The translations under genes were made by a program, and so were the position numbers. From positions 7,101,001 to 7,165,000 of the forward strand of contig NC_020453.1 in NCBI RefSeq assembly GCF_000344805.1: a stretch of DNA of 64,000 nucleotides, written 5' to 3'. Under the pieces are notes generated by a model. That model saw nothing but the letters and a program-made list of their open reading frames with translations. It was not told where the DNA came from and made no database searches. The DNA is from Bradyrhizobium oligotrophicum S58 (lineage in GTDB: Bacteria; Pseudomonadota; Alphaproteobacteria; Rhizobiales; Xanthobacteraceae). This document shows, piece after piece, positions 10,947 to 19,048 of the stretch (within the stretch, counting starts at the first letter, position 1; each line of letters starts with the position of its first letter).

Positions 10947-11450
10947 TCAGCTCTCGGAGCCCGTGCCGTCCTCGCCCTCATGGGCTTCGGGAGCCGCGCT
11001 CGGCGTCGCCCAGCTGGTCTCGCCAGCCGATTCGGTCTCGTTCATTTCGGGGGCCTCGACCAGCGGAGCCTTCTTCGGAGCCCGTTTCTTGGCGGCCTTC
11101 TTGGGTGCAGCCGGAGACTTGGCAGCAGACTTGGAAGCGGCCTTGGCAGCCTTCTTCGCGGGTGCCTTGGCGGCAGGCGCCTTCTTCGCGGCGGCCTTCT
11201 TTGCAGCGCCCTTCTTGGCCGGTGCCTTCTTGGCGGGAGCCTTCTTAGCGGGAGCCTTGGCGGCCTTCTTCGCCTTCTTGGCGGAGGCCTTCGTAGCCTT
11301 GGCAGCCTTCTTGGCGGCTTTCTTCGCGGCCTTGGCGGCCTTCTTGGCAGACTTCTTCGCCGCCCCCTTGGTCGACTTGGCCTGCGCCATCAGCTTGTTC
11401 TTGTCCTTCTTTTCTTTCTTGTCGTCCTTGGCCGTCTTGTCCTTCGCCAT
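10947..11450 (-). CDS. Histone H1-like Lys/Ala-rich protein
   Basis: The 166-residue protein is highly basic. Residues about 25-135 consist of tandem KKAAKAAKKA- and PAKKAPAKKA-type units like eukaryotic H1 tails and bacterial H1-like proteins (Hc1, AlgP). The C-terminal 30 residues are acidic (PEAHEGEDGTGSES). It probably binds DNA or other polyanions. The ATG at 11448-11450 follows AGGAGGATTCG, an excellent ribosome site, and is preferred over the upstream ATG at 11480. The repeats make it prone to length change. The opposite strand is also open through here, but only as a low-complexity shadow. Confidence 0.85.
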   Translation of the reverse strand: MAKDKTAKDDKKEKKDKNKLMAQAKSTKGAAKKSAKKAAKAAKKAAKKAAKATKASAKKAKKAAKAPAKKAPAKKAPAKKGAAKKAAAKKAPAAKAPAKKAAKAASKSAAKSPAAPKKAAKKRAPKKAPLVEAPEMNETESAGETSWATPSAAPEAHEGEDGTGSES

Positions 11451-11523
11451 CGAATCCTCCTGTTGCCGCCGAGCGATCACATCATCCGGCGAGACGGGCC
11501 GGCAATCCGCACGCGCCCATCGA

Positions 11524-12858
11524 TCAAATCAAACCTGGTCGCGGACCACCCGTCGCCCAGTCGAGAAGCTCAACGGTGTGGACGACGGGGATGCTCGTGC
11601 CGCTGGCAATCTGCATCATGCAGCCGATATTGCCCGCCGCGATCACATTCGGCTTGACGGTCGCGATGTTGGCGACCTTGCGATCGCGCAGTCTCATCGC
11701 GATGTCAGGCTGGAGAATGTTGTAGGTCCCCGCCGAACCGCAACACAAATGACTCTCCGGTATATCTTTCACCACGAATCCGGACTTGGAAAGCAATTCT
11801 TTCGGAATGCTCGTAATTTTCTGTCCGTGTTGCAGTGAGCATGCGGAGTGATAGGCCACGACGATGTCGTCGTGCTGCGCCTTGGATTGCGCCTTGGGCC
11901 TCAGATCGAGACCGGCGAGATACTCGCTGATATCCTTTGCCATGGCGGATACAGCAGCGGACGATTCGGCATATTGCGCGTCCTCGCGCAGCATGTGGCC
12001 GTAGTCCTTGATGACGGTGCCGCAGCCCGACGTCGTCACCAGGATGGCGTCGAGGCCGCCGCGCGCAGCCTCCGCCGTCCAGACGTCGACATTGGCGCGC
12101 GCGCGCGCCAGCGCATCTTCGTCCTGCCCCATATGATGGGTCAGCGCACCGCAGCATTGCTCGTCCTTGACCAGCACCACCTCGACGCCGTGCCGCGTCA
12201 GGACGTTGATCGCAGCCTGGTTGATGCGCGGCGCCAGCGCGGCTTGCGCGCAGCCCTGCAGCAGCGCCACGCGGCCGCGACGCTCGCCCTGCGCCGGAAA
12301 CACCGTGCCGCCCGAGGGTCCCGGCGGCGGCAGCGCGGCCGTGGGCGCGAGATCCAGCATCGCCCTGAGACGACGCAACAGGCTCGGCGCGGGCCCTTGC
12401 GTCGCGGACGACGCCGGCAGCAGCGCCCTGAAGGGCCGGCCGAGCCGCGCCAGGGTCATGGCGATGCGAAACTCGCGCGGCCGGGGCAGCACGAAGGCGA
12501 GCACCGCACGCAACAGCCGGTCAGTGAACGGGCGTTGATAGGTCTCGTCGATTCGCACCCGCGCCTGATCGACCAGGTGCATGTAATGGACGCCCGACGG
12601 GCAGGTCGTCATGCAGGACAGGCACGACAGGCAGCGGTCGATGTGCTTGACCACGTCAGCCGTCGGCGCCTGGTCCTTCTCCAGCATCTGCTTGATCAGG
12701 TAGATCCGCCCCCGCGGGCTGTCGAGCTCGTCCCCGAGCAGCACATAGGTCGGACAGGTCGCGGTGCAGAAGCCGCAATGGACGCAGGCGCGCAGGATCT
12801 TGTCGGCGACCGCGATGTCGGGATCGGCGAGCTGCGCGAGGGTGAATTCGGTCTTCAT
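11524..12858 (-). CDS. glcF: Glycolate oxidase iron-sulfur subunit GlcF
   Basis: GlcF is the Fe-S subunit of glycolate oxidase (GlcDEF), which oxidises glycolate to glyoxylate at the inner membrane. The 444-residue protein has two ferredoxin-type clusters, CVHCGFCTATCP (25-36) and CLSCLSCMTTCP (76-87), followed by two CCG domains (CCGALTHH and CCGSAGTYN). The ATG at 12856-12858 overlaps the glcE stop by four bases (ATGA), so the two are translationally coupled. The frame is open further upstream, but that is antisense-type noise over glcE. The length fits the family. Confidence 0.95.
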   Translation of the reverse strand: MKTEFTLAQLADPDIAVADKILRACVHCGFCTATCPTYVLLGDELDSPRGRIYLIKQMLEKDQAPTADVVKHIDRCLSCLSCMTTCPSGVHYMHLVDQARVRIDETYQRPFTDRLLRAVLAFVLPRPREFRIAMTLARLGRPFRALLPASSATQGPAPSLLRRLRAMLDLAPTAALPPPGPSGGTVFPAQGERRGRVALLQGCAQAALAPRINQAAINVLTRHGVEVVLVKDEQCCGALTHHMGQDEDALARARANVDVWTAEAARGGLDAILVTTSGCGTVIKDYGHMLREDAQYAESSAAVSAMAKDISEYLAGLDLRPKAQSKAQHDDIVVAYHSACSLQHGQKITSIPKELLSKSGFVVKDIPESHLCCGSAGTYNILQPDIAMRLRDRKVANIATVKPNVIAAGNIGCMMQIASGTSIPVVHTVELLDWATGGPRPGLI

Positions 12859-14093
12859 GACGCCACGCTGCGACGCATACGGCCGCGGTTGAGAATGGTC
12901 TTCGGATCGAACGACACGCGCACCCGCTCTTCCAGCGCGGCCACGCCCGGTGACTGCGGATGGAACACATCGACGGCGAAACGCACCTCGTCGAAGGCGC
13001 GAATGAGCGTCGCATGGCCGCCCACGGCATCCACCAGCTTGCGCACCAGGGCCGCCGAGGCGTCGGACGTCGGCGGCAGCGCCGCCCAGAGCAGCCCGCC
13101 GCCCCAATCATAGATCACCTCGCCGCCGGTCTGGCGCGTCAGCGCCTGGCCGATCGTGCCGCCGGACACCGGCGGGCAGACGATTCGCCACACCGTCCAG
13201 GCGCCGAGCTGGCCATTGGCCGCGAACGGCAGCACGTCGCGGATCGCGCTCCAGAGCCTGGCGGAGACCTCGTCCTCGACGATCTCGGCCGCACCGAACG
13301 TCGCGAGCTGCTGGGCGAGCGACGCCGCACGATGTTTTGCCGAGGCCGTGATGCCCTCGAGCCTGATCGCCGTGACCGCCTCACGCGGCGAGCCGATCCC
13401 GCTCAATCCGTCGACCTCCGGCCGCAGCGCCGAGGCCGGCAAATGGGCGGCGCCGGAGACGTCGAACGGCGAGCCCAGCGCCGCCGTCATCGCCCGGTTG
13501 GCGGTGAGGTCGTCGAGCCCGCGCAGCACGAGCGTCCGCTCGGCCTCCGGCCGCGGCATCACCTTCAAGGTCGCCTCGGTCATCACCGCGAGCGTGCCCC
13601 AGGACCCTGCGAGCAGCTTGCAGAGATCGTAGCCGGTGACGTTCTTGACCACCTTGCCGCCGGTCTTGAAGCTGTCGCCAAAGCCGGAGACGGCATGCGC
13701 CCCGAGCAGATGATCGCGCACCCCGCCGGCGCGGATGCGCCGCGGGCCGGCCAAGCCCACCGCGATCATGCCGCCCAGCGTGCCGCGTCCGGTGGTTCCG
13801 AGCAGCGGCCCCGTGTCCATCGGCTCGAACGCGAATTGCTGGCTCTTCGAATCGATCAGCGACAGCAGGTCGGCCAGCGGCGCGCCGGCCTGCGCCGTGA
13901 TGATCAGCTCGTTCGGCTCATAGCCTATGACCGCGCTCAGCGCCGACAGGTCGAGCACGGCATTGGTCGCCGTGACCTGGCCGATCCGGCGCTTCGAGCC
14001 ATGCCCGACGACATCGAGCGGCTGCTCGCTCGCGATCGCGGCGCGAACCACCTCCTCCACATCGGCTGCGTTGCGTACTTTCAGGGCGTCCAC
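12855..14093 (-). CDS. glcE: Glycolate oxidase FAD-binding subunit GlcE
   Basis: GlcE is the second flavin subunit of glycolate oxidase. The 412-residue product has the FAD_binding_4 fold, with VVGHGSKRRIG near residue 30, GTLGGMIAVGLAGPRRIRAG near 105-125 and VVKNVTGYDLCKLLAGSWGT near 150, all typical of GlcE. It is the first gene of the visible glcE-glcF operon. Its usual upstream partner glcD is not adjacent. It lies 8.8 kb away on the same strand. Confidence 0.94.
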   Translation of the reverse strand: MDALKVRNAADVEEVVRAAIASEQPLDVVGHGSKRRIGQVTATNAVLDLSALSAVIGYEPNELIITAQAGAPLADLLSLIDSKSQQFAFEPMDTGPLLGTTGRGTLGGMIAVGLAGPRRIRAGGVRDHLLGAHAVSGFGDSFKTGGKVVKNVTGYDLCKLLAGSWGTLAVMTEATLKVMPRPEAERTLVLRGLDDLTANRAMTAALGSPFDVSGAAHLPASALRPEVDGLSGIGSPREAVTAIRLEGITASAKHRAASLAQQLATFGAAEIVEDEVSARLWSAIRDVLPFAANGQLGAWTVWRIVCPPVSGGTIGQALTRQTGGEVIYDWGGGLLWAALPPTSDASAALVRKLVDAVGGHATLIRAFDEVRFAVDVFHPQSPGVAALEERVRVSFDPKTILNRGRMRRSVAS

Positions 14094-14328
14094 CGCTGCT
14101 GGCCTTGCTTGTTGATGATGACAGCCGGTCCAGCGCGACGCGCAGCCACCGGCGTTGCAGCCTTTCTAAAGCGTTGCGTGCCGGACACAAGGGCGGGCAG
14201 GATGGAACGCCCACGCGCGATATGCGTGGCGCTCCGTCGGCTGCAGGGCCATCGCACATCTGGCACCGCCAAAGCTGGCCAAGCTGTTTTGACGTCGTCA
14301 TGGCCGGCCTAGACGACGGTCTCGAAGG

Positions 14329-14487
14329 TCCGGTCATATTGATATGGACATGGAGACCCCCGCTGTCATCGTCCGCGAAGGCGGACGATCCAGTACGCCG
14401 TGACGTCTCGGTTCAATACCTTCTGCCACGGAATACTGGATGCTCCGCCTTCGCGGAGCATGACAGCGGTGGAGACGGCGAGACCTC
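14329..14487. repeat. Dispersed repeat, copy A of pair (inverted partner at 55.6 kb)
   Basis: A block of about 155 bases carries inner hairpins TCGTCCGCGAAGGCGGACGA and TGCTCCGCCTTCGCGGAGCA. Its reverse complement reappears at 55562-55753 with the same flanks (CCCCGCTGTCATCG and GTCTCCACC). It lies in the 580-base gap upstream of glcE together with a second repeat type. No coding potential is seen. Confidence 0.88.
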
Positions 14488-14497
14488 AAGCCAGCCC

Positions 14498-14575
14498 GTA
14501 GGGCGGGTTAGCGAAGCGTAACCCGCCGACCTGTCGAGACACATGGCGGATTACGCCTTCGGCTAATCCGCCCTA
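14498..14575. repeat. GTAGGGCGG...CCGCCCTAC repeat, copy 1 of 4
   Basis: An inverted-repeat element starts GTAGGGCGGGTTAGCGAAGC and ends CTTCGGCTAATCCGCCCTAC. Three more copies lie at 15183, 16923 and 17329, all within 3 kb. This is a mobile-looking palindromic unit without a gene. Confidence 0.9.
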
Positions 14576-14676
14576 CGCCCTCATGCGCATCCATCCTTCG
14601 TCCGCTATCGAAGGATCGATCCAACGAACCGGGCTATCAATCCCCTCGCAGACCATCAACGAGAGGACCAATCCCC

Positions 14677-15015
14677 ATGACCGGATATGCAAACGACACG
14701 AAAACCGTGAACGAGGCCGTCAGCGGCGGCGGCCTGCTGGTGGTGGCACAATGGGAGGCCCGGGACGGCGAAGCCGACCGCGTCGCCGAGATCCTGTCGC
14801 GCTTCCTGCCCGAAGCGCAGCGCGAGCCCGGTGCAAAACTGTTCCTGATCTCCCGCGCCAAGGACAACCCGGCGCAGTTCCTGTTCTACGAGCTGTTCCG
14901 CGACGAAGCCGCGTTCAAGGCCCACCAGGAGAGCGACCACTTCAAGACCTATATCGCCGGCCAGGCCCTGCCCTTGCTGGCCCGGCGCGAGCGGATGCAG
15001 TACGGGCTGATTTAG
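14677..15015 (+). CDS. Putative antibiotic-biosynthesis-type (ABM) monooxygenase
   Basis: The 112-residue protein has the dimeric alpha+beta barrel pattern of the ABM/quinol monooxygenase family. It has an N-terminal strand (LLVVAQWEARDGEADRVAEI), a helix, and the family core FLFYELFRDEAAFKAHQESD near residues 68-87 ending with HF. Such enzymes oxidise quinols or other small aromatics without a cofactor, but the substrate is unknown. The ATG follows GAGAGGACC. A 130-base copy of its 3' end lies 2.4 kb downstream at 17412-17541. Confidence 0.85.
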   Translation: MTGYANDTKTVNEAVSGGGLLVVAQWEARDGEADRVAEILSRFLPEAQREPGAKLFLISRAKDNPAQFLFYELFRDEAAFKAHQESDHFKTYIAGQALPLLARRERMQYGLI

Positions 15016-15182
15016 ACGTCGCTTTCCTGAAATCGGCCCGCGTGGATTGGGGGTGAGCTCTCGCCCCCCCCAATGCGGTCATGCTCCCCCCACGGGTCTC
15101 ACCTTCGGCGCGCCGACGCTGTCTTGGAGCGGCCATTATCACCTCATGACTTCTCTGTAATCGCCGGTGCGGAGCGCAGTCC

Positions 15183-15261
15183 GTAGGGCGGATTAGCGAA
15201 GCGTAATCCGCCGACCTTTCGAGACACGCGGCGGATTACGCCTTCGGCTAATCCGCCCTAC
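15183..15261. repeat. GTAGGGCGG repeat, copy 2 of 4
   Basis: GTAGGGCGGATTAGCGAAGC to CTTCGGCTAATCCGCCCTAC, nearly identical to copy 1, with a centre CGACCTTTCGAGACACGCGG. It lies between the monooxygenase gene and the 3' end of the PLP-enzyme gene. Confidence 0.9.
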
Positions 15262-15280
15262 CCGCCGGTGCGGAGCGCAG

Positions 15281-16576
15281 TCACGCCGGGGTGGGCGCGG
15301 CCGCGTTCAAGGCCTGGGCAATGTCGGCGATCAGGTCGGTGGGATGCTCGATGCCGATCGACAATCGGATCGTCGAATCCAGGATGCCGATCTTCTGCCT
15401 GACGGCAGCCGGCACGCCGGAATGGGTCATGCTGGCGGGCAGGCTTGCGAGCGACTCGGTGCCGCCCAGGCTGACGGCCAGCTTGAAGATCTGCAGCGCG
15501 TTGAGGAATTTGAAGGCGGCTGCCTGACCGCCTTCGATGTCGAACGAGAAGGTCGAGCCGGCGCCGGTGCACTGGCGCCGGAAGACGCGGCCTGCGGCCG
15601 AGGTCTGCTCGAGATGGCCGAGGTAATGAACCTTGGCCGCCTTGGGGTGGTCGCGCAGATAGTCCGCGACGATGCGCGCGTTGGCATCGGCTTTCTCCAT
15701 CCGGATGCTCAAGGTCTCGAGCGAGCGGCTCAGCATCCAGCAGGAGTGCGGGTCGAGCTGGGTCCCGATGGCGCCGCGCAACGCCTTCACGTCCTTCATG
15801 ATGGACTTGGCGCCGAGCGCGGCGCCGGCGATCAGGTCGGAATGACCGCCGATATATTTGGTCAGCGAGTAGAGCGAGATGTCCGCGCCGTGCTCGATCG
15901 GCCGTTGAAACACCGGGCCGAGCAGCGTGTTGTCGCAGGCGACCAGCGGCGTATGTCCCTGCGCCCGGCCGATCGTGTCGGCGACACGGCGCACCATCGC
16001 GATGTCGACCAGGCCGTTGGTGGGATTGGCCGGGGTTTCGATGAAGATCATCGCGACCCGCCCCTTGCGCATCGCATCCTGCGCCGCCGCGTCGACCGCG
16101 GCTTCGTCGACGCCGTCGGCGAAGCCGACCGCGCCGATGGACAGGCCGGCCAGCGTCTTGCTGAACAGCGTCTCGGTGCCGCCATAGAGCGGCTGCGAGT
16201 GCAGGATCACGTCGCCCGGACGCACGAAGGCGAGGATCGTGGTCGCGATCGCCGACATGCCGGACGAGAACAGCGCGCATTTGTCGGTGCGTTCGTAGAT
16301 GGCGAGCCGGTCCTCGACGATCTCGCTGTTGGGGTGGTTGAACCGCGAATAGACCAGGCCCGCGCCGCCCTCAGGCGGCTCGCGGCGGCCCGAGACGAAA
16401 TCGAAGAAATCCTGTCCGTCCTCCGCGCTCTTGAACACGAAGGTCGACGTGAGGAACACCGGCGGCTTGACCGCGCCTTCCGACAGCTGCGGATCGTAGC
16501 CGTAGTTCAGCATCAGCGTTTCCGGATGCAGCGCATGGTTGCCGATATGGGTTTTTGACGGAAACGGCTTTGTCAT
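15281..16576 (-). CDS. Cystathionine gamma-synthase/methionine gamma-lyase family PLP enzyme
   Basis: The 431-residue protein belongs to the Cys/Met-metabolism PLP family. Visible landmarks are YSRFNHPN (76-83), the phosphate-binding SSGMSAIAT (104-112), the cofactor aspartate in [11 protein letters not shown] (212-222) and the Schiff-base lysine K240 in [11 protein letters not shown]. Members make or break C-S bonds (gamma-synthase, gamma-lyase, sulfhydrylase). The exact reaction cannot be told. It stands alone between two repeats in the insert that separates glcD from glcE, and has normal GC-rich codon use. Confidence 0.9.
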   Translation of the reverse strand: MTKPFPSKTHIGNHALHPETLMLNYGYDPQLSEGAVKPPVFLTSTFVFKSAEDGQDFFDFVSGRREPPEGGAGLVYSRFNHPNSEIVEDRLAIYERTDKCALFSSGMSAIATTILAFVRPGDVILHSQPLYGGTETLFSKTLAGLSIGAVGFADGVDEAAVDAAAQDAMRKGRVAMIFIETPANPTNGLVDIAMVRRVADTIGRAQGHTPLVACDNTLLGPVFQRPIEHGADISLYSLTKYIGGHSDLIAGAALGAKSIMKDVKALRGAIGTQLDPHSCWMLSRSLETLSIRMEKADANARIVADYLRDHPKAAKVHYLGHLEQTSAAGRVFRRQCTGAGSTFSFDIEGGQAAAFKFLNALQIFKLAVSLGGTESLASLPASMTHSGVPAAVRQKIGILDSTIRLSIGIEHPTDLIADIAQALNAAAPTPA

Positions 16577-16922
16577 GGTTCACCCCGCTGTGCGAATGAT
16601 CGGACCGCAGCCGCGAACATCGCGCGGCCGCCACCATGTCGTCATTCTATCAGATGATCGGCGGTGCGGGTGCAGCGTCGTCAAAGTTCCGAGAGAGCTA
16701 AGCGGACGCGTTTTCACCGCCATTCCGGGGCAACGTCAATGCGGAGACGCGAAGCGGCTCCGCGTCGGTGATTGAACGCGGAATAGCCGTGACGGCATTT
16801 GATATGGCCGAAAAATCCGACAATGCGATAAGGCAACCGCTCCCGTAAACTACCACAACTAAGTGCACTGGCCGTAATCCCCGGCGAAGCCCACGGCGCA
16901 ACTGGTATCGCGGTGACAGTCC
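16577..16922. other. Intergenic region without a recognisable gene
   Basis: The upstream region of the PLP-enzyme gene. It contains small GC-rich hairpins such as GACGCGAAGCGGCTCCGCGTC, but no operator, repeat copy or open frame that I can support. Confidence 0.5.
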
Positions 16923-17012
16923 GTAGGGTGGATTAGCGTAGCGAAATCCGCCACAATCGGCTCAGGAACGCCGCGCGGCGAGTTACGCCGTCGGCTAACT
17001 GACCCGTCCTAC
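16923..17012. repeat. GTAGGGTGG repeat, diverged copy 3 of 4
   Basis: Begins GTAGGGTGGATTAGCGTAGC and ends GGCTAACTGACCCGTCCTAC. Both arms are recognisable, but it is more diverged than copies 1 and 2. Confidence 0.8.
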
Positions 17013-17033
17013 GCGCTCCCATGGAGGAAGATC

Positions 17034-17273
17034 ATGGAGAGGTTCACTTTTCTAGGCGTCGCCGTTCTCGTGCTGGCTGCGGCAACCCCTGCAGCGGCGC
17101 GTTCGCCGAATGCTTTCGCGCCGACGTACGCCGCGCCCACCCCCGTGCAGACGGGGGAGTCGGAAGCTGCTTGCATCCGGCGGCAGATGCAAATCACGGA
17201 TCCCGTGAGCAAGATCCACATCCAGGAGGGCGATGCACGGCGCTTCTGCAGTCGTTCCAGGAATCGCAGGTAA
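17034..17273 (+). CDS. Small secreted protein of unknown function
   Basis: The 79-residue product starts with a signal peptide (MERFTFLGVAVLVLAAATPAAA, cleavage after residue 22). The mature 57 residues contain two cysteines (AACIRRQ and RRFCSRS) that could form a disulphide, and the chain ends in a basic SRSRNRR. The ATG follows a GGAGGAAG ribosome site. It lies between two copies of the GTAGGGCGG repeat. No family recognised. Confidence 0.65.
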   Translation: MERFTFLGVAVLVLAAATPAAARSPNAFAPTYAAPTPVQTGESEAACIRRQMQITDPVSKIHIQEGDARRFCSRSRNRR

Positions 17274-17328
17274 GGCCGTTTCGATATCGGCGGTGAGCTA
17301 CGATGCTCACCGTCCACCGGATTTGCGC

Positions 17329-17415
17329 GTAGGGCGGATTAGCGTAGCGGTAATCCGCCCCGGCCGGCCGGGAAGCGCTGTGCGGCGGGTTACGCCTCCG
17401 GCTAACCCGCCCTAC
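17329..17415. repeat. GTAGGGCGG repeat, copy 4 of 4, joined to a gene fragment
   Basis: Begins GTAGGGCGGATTAGCGTAGC and ends CGGCTAACCCGCCCTAC. Its last bases CTAC merge directly into the displaced 3' copy of the monooxygenase gene, which begins CTACGAGC. Repeat and gene fragment share CTACG at the junction. Confidence 0.88.
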
Positions 17416-17541
17416 GAGCTGTTCCGCGACGAAGCCGCGTTCAAGGCCCACCAGGAGAGCGACCACTTCAAGACCTCCATCGCCGGCCAGGCCCTGCCGC
17501 TGCTGGCCCGGCGCGAGCGGATGCAGTACGGGCTGATCTAG
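17412..17541 (+). pseudogene. Displaced 3' copy of the ABM monooxygenase gene
   Basis: These 130 bases match 14886-15015 with five differences that I count by eye. Two fall in one codon (Tyr to Ser) and the rest leave the protein unchanged. It encodes the last 42 residues, from YELFRDEAAF to the stop, but has no start of its own and abuts the end of repeat copy 4. A longer open frame reads in from 17233, but that is repeat sequence, so I treat this as a gene remnant. Confidence 0.88.
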
Positions 17542-17696
17542 GCCGTTAACCCATCGAGATCGGGTTGGGTGGATAGCGGTCTGTCCGTTTCTTGCTATTG
17601 GAAGGGACAGTCCGCGTCAGAGAACGCTATTCAGCGGCAAGGTCCGGCGCTCTGCTTCGCTTCGAGTTAAGTGCACTGGACGTCGCAGCAATTGCA

Positions 17697-18209
17697 CTAT
17701 TTTCGTTTGAACTGCCACCGCTGGATCGGGAATGGTTTAGAAGCCGCCGTACCGTCAATTGTCAGAACGAGCGCTCGCGCTCCGCACTCGCCATCCGGCG
17801 CGGAAAGTGTAAACTGCACAGTTGGCTGAGCGTACCTCTCCACCATCAAGGCCTCCCACATTTCGGGACCGAGTGCATACTGGAATCGGATTCGATCGAG
17901 GCTGACATCGTTACCCACCACTCGAATCCTGGCCTTCTCGAAGTCTGTTCTGAATGGAGCCACCCAGATCGCGCCACTATGAACAGTCAGCCGTTGAATT
18001 GGCTGAAATGCAATGGACCCCACCTCCATTCTTGCTTTCGGCGGGAGTGGATCTGCCTCAACCTCCCATTCGCTGCCAGATCTCATCAGGTTTCCGTAAA
18101 GTTGAGACGCACTACATTTCTGCTCGTCCGCCTGGGTGGGCTCGTTATAGAGACCACCCAAAACGAGCAGGATAAAAAGCCTCATATGGCCCAAAGCGCG
18201 TAAGCTCAT
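17697..18209 (-). CDS. Secreted protein of unknown function
   Basis: With the ATG at 18207-18209 (after TCTGGAAGC) the product is 170 residues. It has a short basic N-terminus, a hydrophobic core MRLFILLVLGGLY and a likely cleavage site after TQADE-type sequence. The mature part has two cysteines far apart (KCSASQLYG and GECGARALV). An upstream in-frame start at 18287 is possible. Base composition is more AT-rich than in the neighbouring core genes, consistent with acquired DNA. No family recognised. Confidence 0.6.
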   Translation of the reverse strand: MSLRALGHMRLFILLVLGGLYNEPTQADEQKCSASQLYGNLMRSGSEWEVEADPLPPKARMEVGSIAFQPIQRLTVHSGAIWVAPFRTDFEKARIRVVGNDVSLDRIRFQYALGPEMWEALMVERYAQPTVQFTLSAPDGECGARALVLTIDGTAASKPFPIQRWQFKRK

Positions 18210-18434
18210 TTTAGCTTCCAGAACCAGATTTCTTTCACCGAGTAAGGCTTCTCGGGCGTAGCGCACCTCAGCAAGCAGAGACGCCACGGCGCACTTGAGG
18301 TCGCGAGGCTCCCCTTTTATCGGCGGAAGTGGCTCACCTACGGCATTCCTTTACGGCTTCCAAGTCATCCTTGCCTGGCTCGATCTCCTATTGTCTTTTC
18401 GTGCGAGATCGCCCCGTTCATGCTAGGTTCTGTC

Positions 18435-18634
18435 ATGGCCCCAAAGAAACCCTCTTCAAAAAAAAGACCAAAGCCGGAGGCTTTGTGATTGGCAGCGCCC
18501 GGTTTCGCAAGATCAGCGCCGCTGAGGGAATCCAGTATTCTCCCAAGATGAAGGGCGCGTCGGCTTCGAAGGGCAAGGCCCTTTCCCCCGAGGAACGCCG
18601 GAAGTCGATCATCGAAGCCTACCGTAAGGCTTAA
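18435..18634 (+). pseudogene. Frameshifted small gene, possible Fic-partner antitoxin
   Basis: Translation from the ATG at 18435 gives MAPKKPSSKK and then runs out of frame after a run of eight A at about 18457-18465. One extra A would join it to the downstream frame that ends with GSARFRKISAAEGIQYSPKM and PEERRKSIIEAYRKA, making about 66 residues. It sits seven bases before a Fic-like fragment, the place of a small antitoxin. The SAAEG segment loosely recalls the inhibitory (S/T)xxxE(G/N) motif but does not match its spacing. It may be dead, or read by slippage on the A8 run. Confidence 0.5.
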
Positions 18635-18640
18635 GCCGCA

Positions 18641-18976
18641 ATGTACGACGCGGTCGCCGACGAGTATTGCTATCCCGGCACGACCGTCCTGAAGAACAAG
18701 CTCGACATTCGGGACGGTGAGGAACTGGACGCTTTCGAGGCTGAGGTCAGCGATACCAGGGCCGACGAAGAAATCCCGGCCGGCGATGTGCATCGTCACC
18801 GTAACATTTTGATTGAGTCCATCAACACTCTGCCGATCTTCCCTATGGGCTCTACGCGGACTGGACGAAGTCGCCGCGACCGCAAACTGGCCACCGGACG
18901 AAGACACAGAAGAAGGTCGAGCGCTACGCGGGCAACAAAGTGCACGCCGCGTGGCAGGCGCGGCGGGGTGGCGTGA
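18641..18976 (+). pseudogene. Remnant of a Fic-family toxin gene
   Basis: The first 50 residues (MYDAVADEYCYPGTTVLKNK... to ADEEIPAGD) look like the N-terminal part of alphaproteobacterial Fic proteins, where a DPYCYPGT-type start is followed by a KLxIRDxxELxxFE helix. Fic enzymes AMPylate target proteins through an HPFxxGNGR motif. No such motif is present here. After about residue 50 the frame turns into Arg-rich sequence unlike any Fic protein, so the toxin core has been lost by deletion or frameshift. Confidence 0.6.
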
Positions 18977-19048
18977 GCCAAGCGAAACCGTTTACAACGC
19001 CGCCCACGGCGTGCATGGTACAGCATTCGCACGTATCGGGATTTTATC

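Noticed and set aside
10963..11838. Leu/Gly/Arg- or Ala/Phe-rich frames on the plus strand
   Set aside because: They are complements of the Lys/Ala repeats of the H1-like gene and of the end of glcF, with no independent start signal.
17592..18203. A 200-codon plus-strand frame opposite the secreted protein at 17697-18209
   Set aside because: The minus-strand frame has a signal peptide and a ribosome site. The plus-strand product has neither and looks random.
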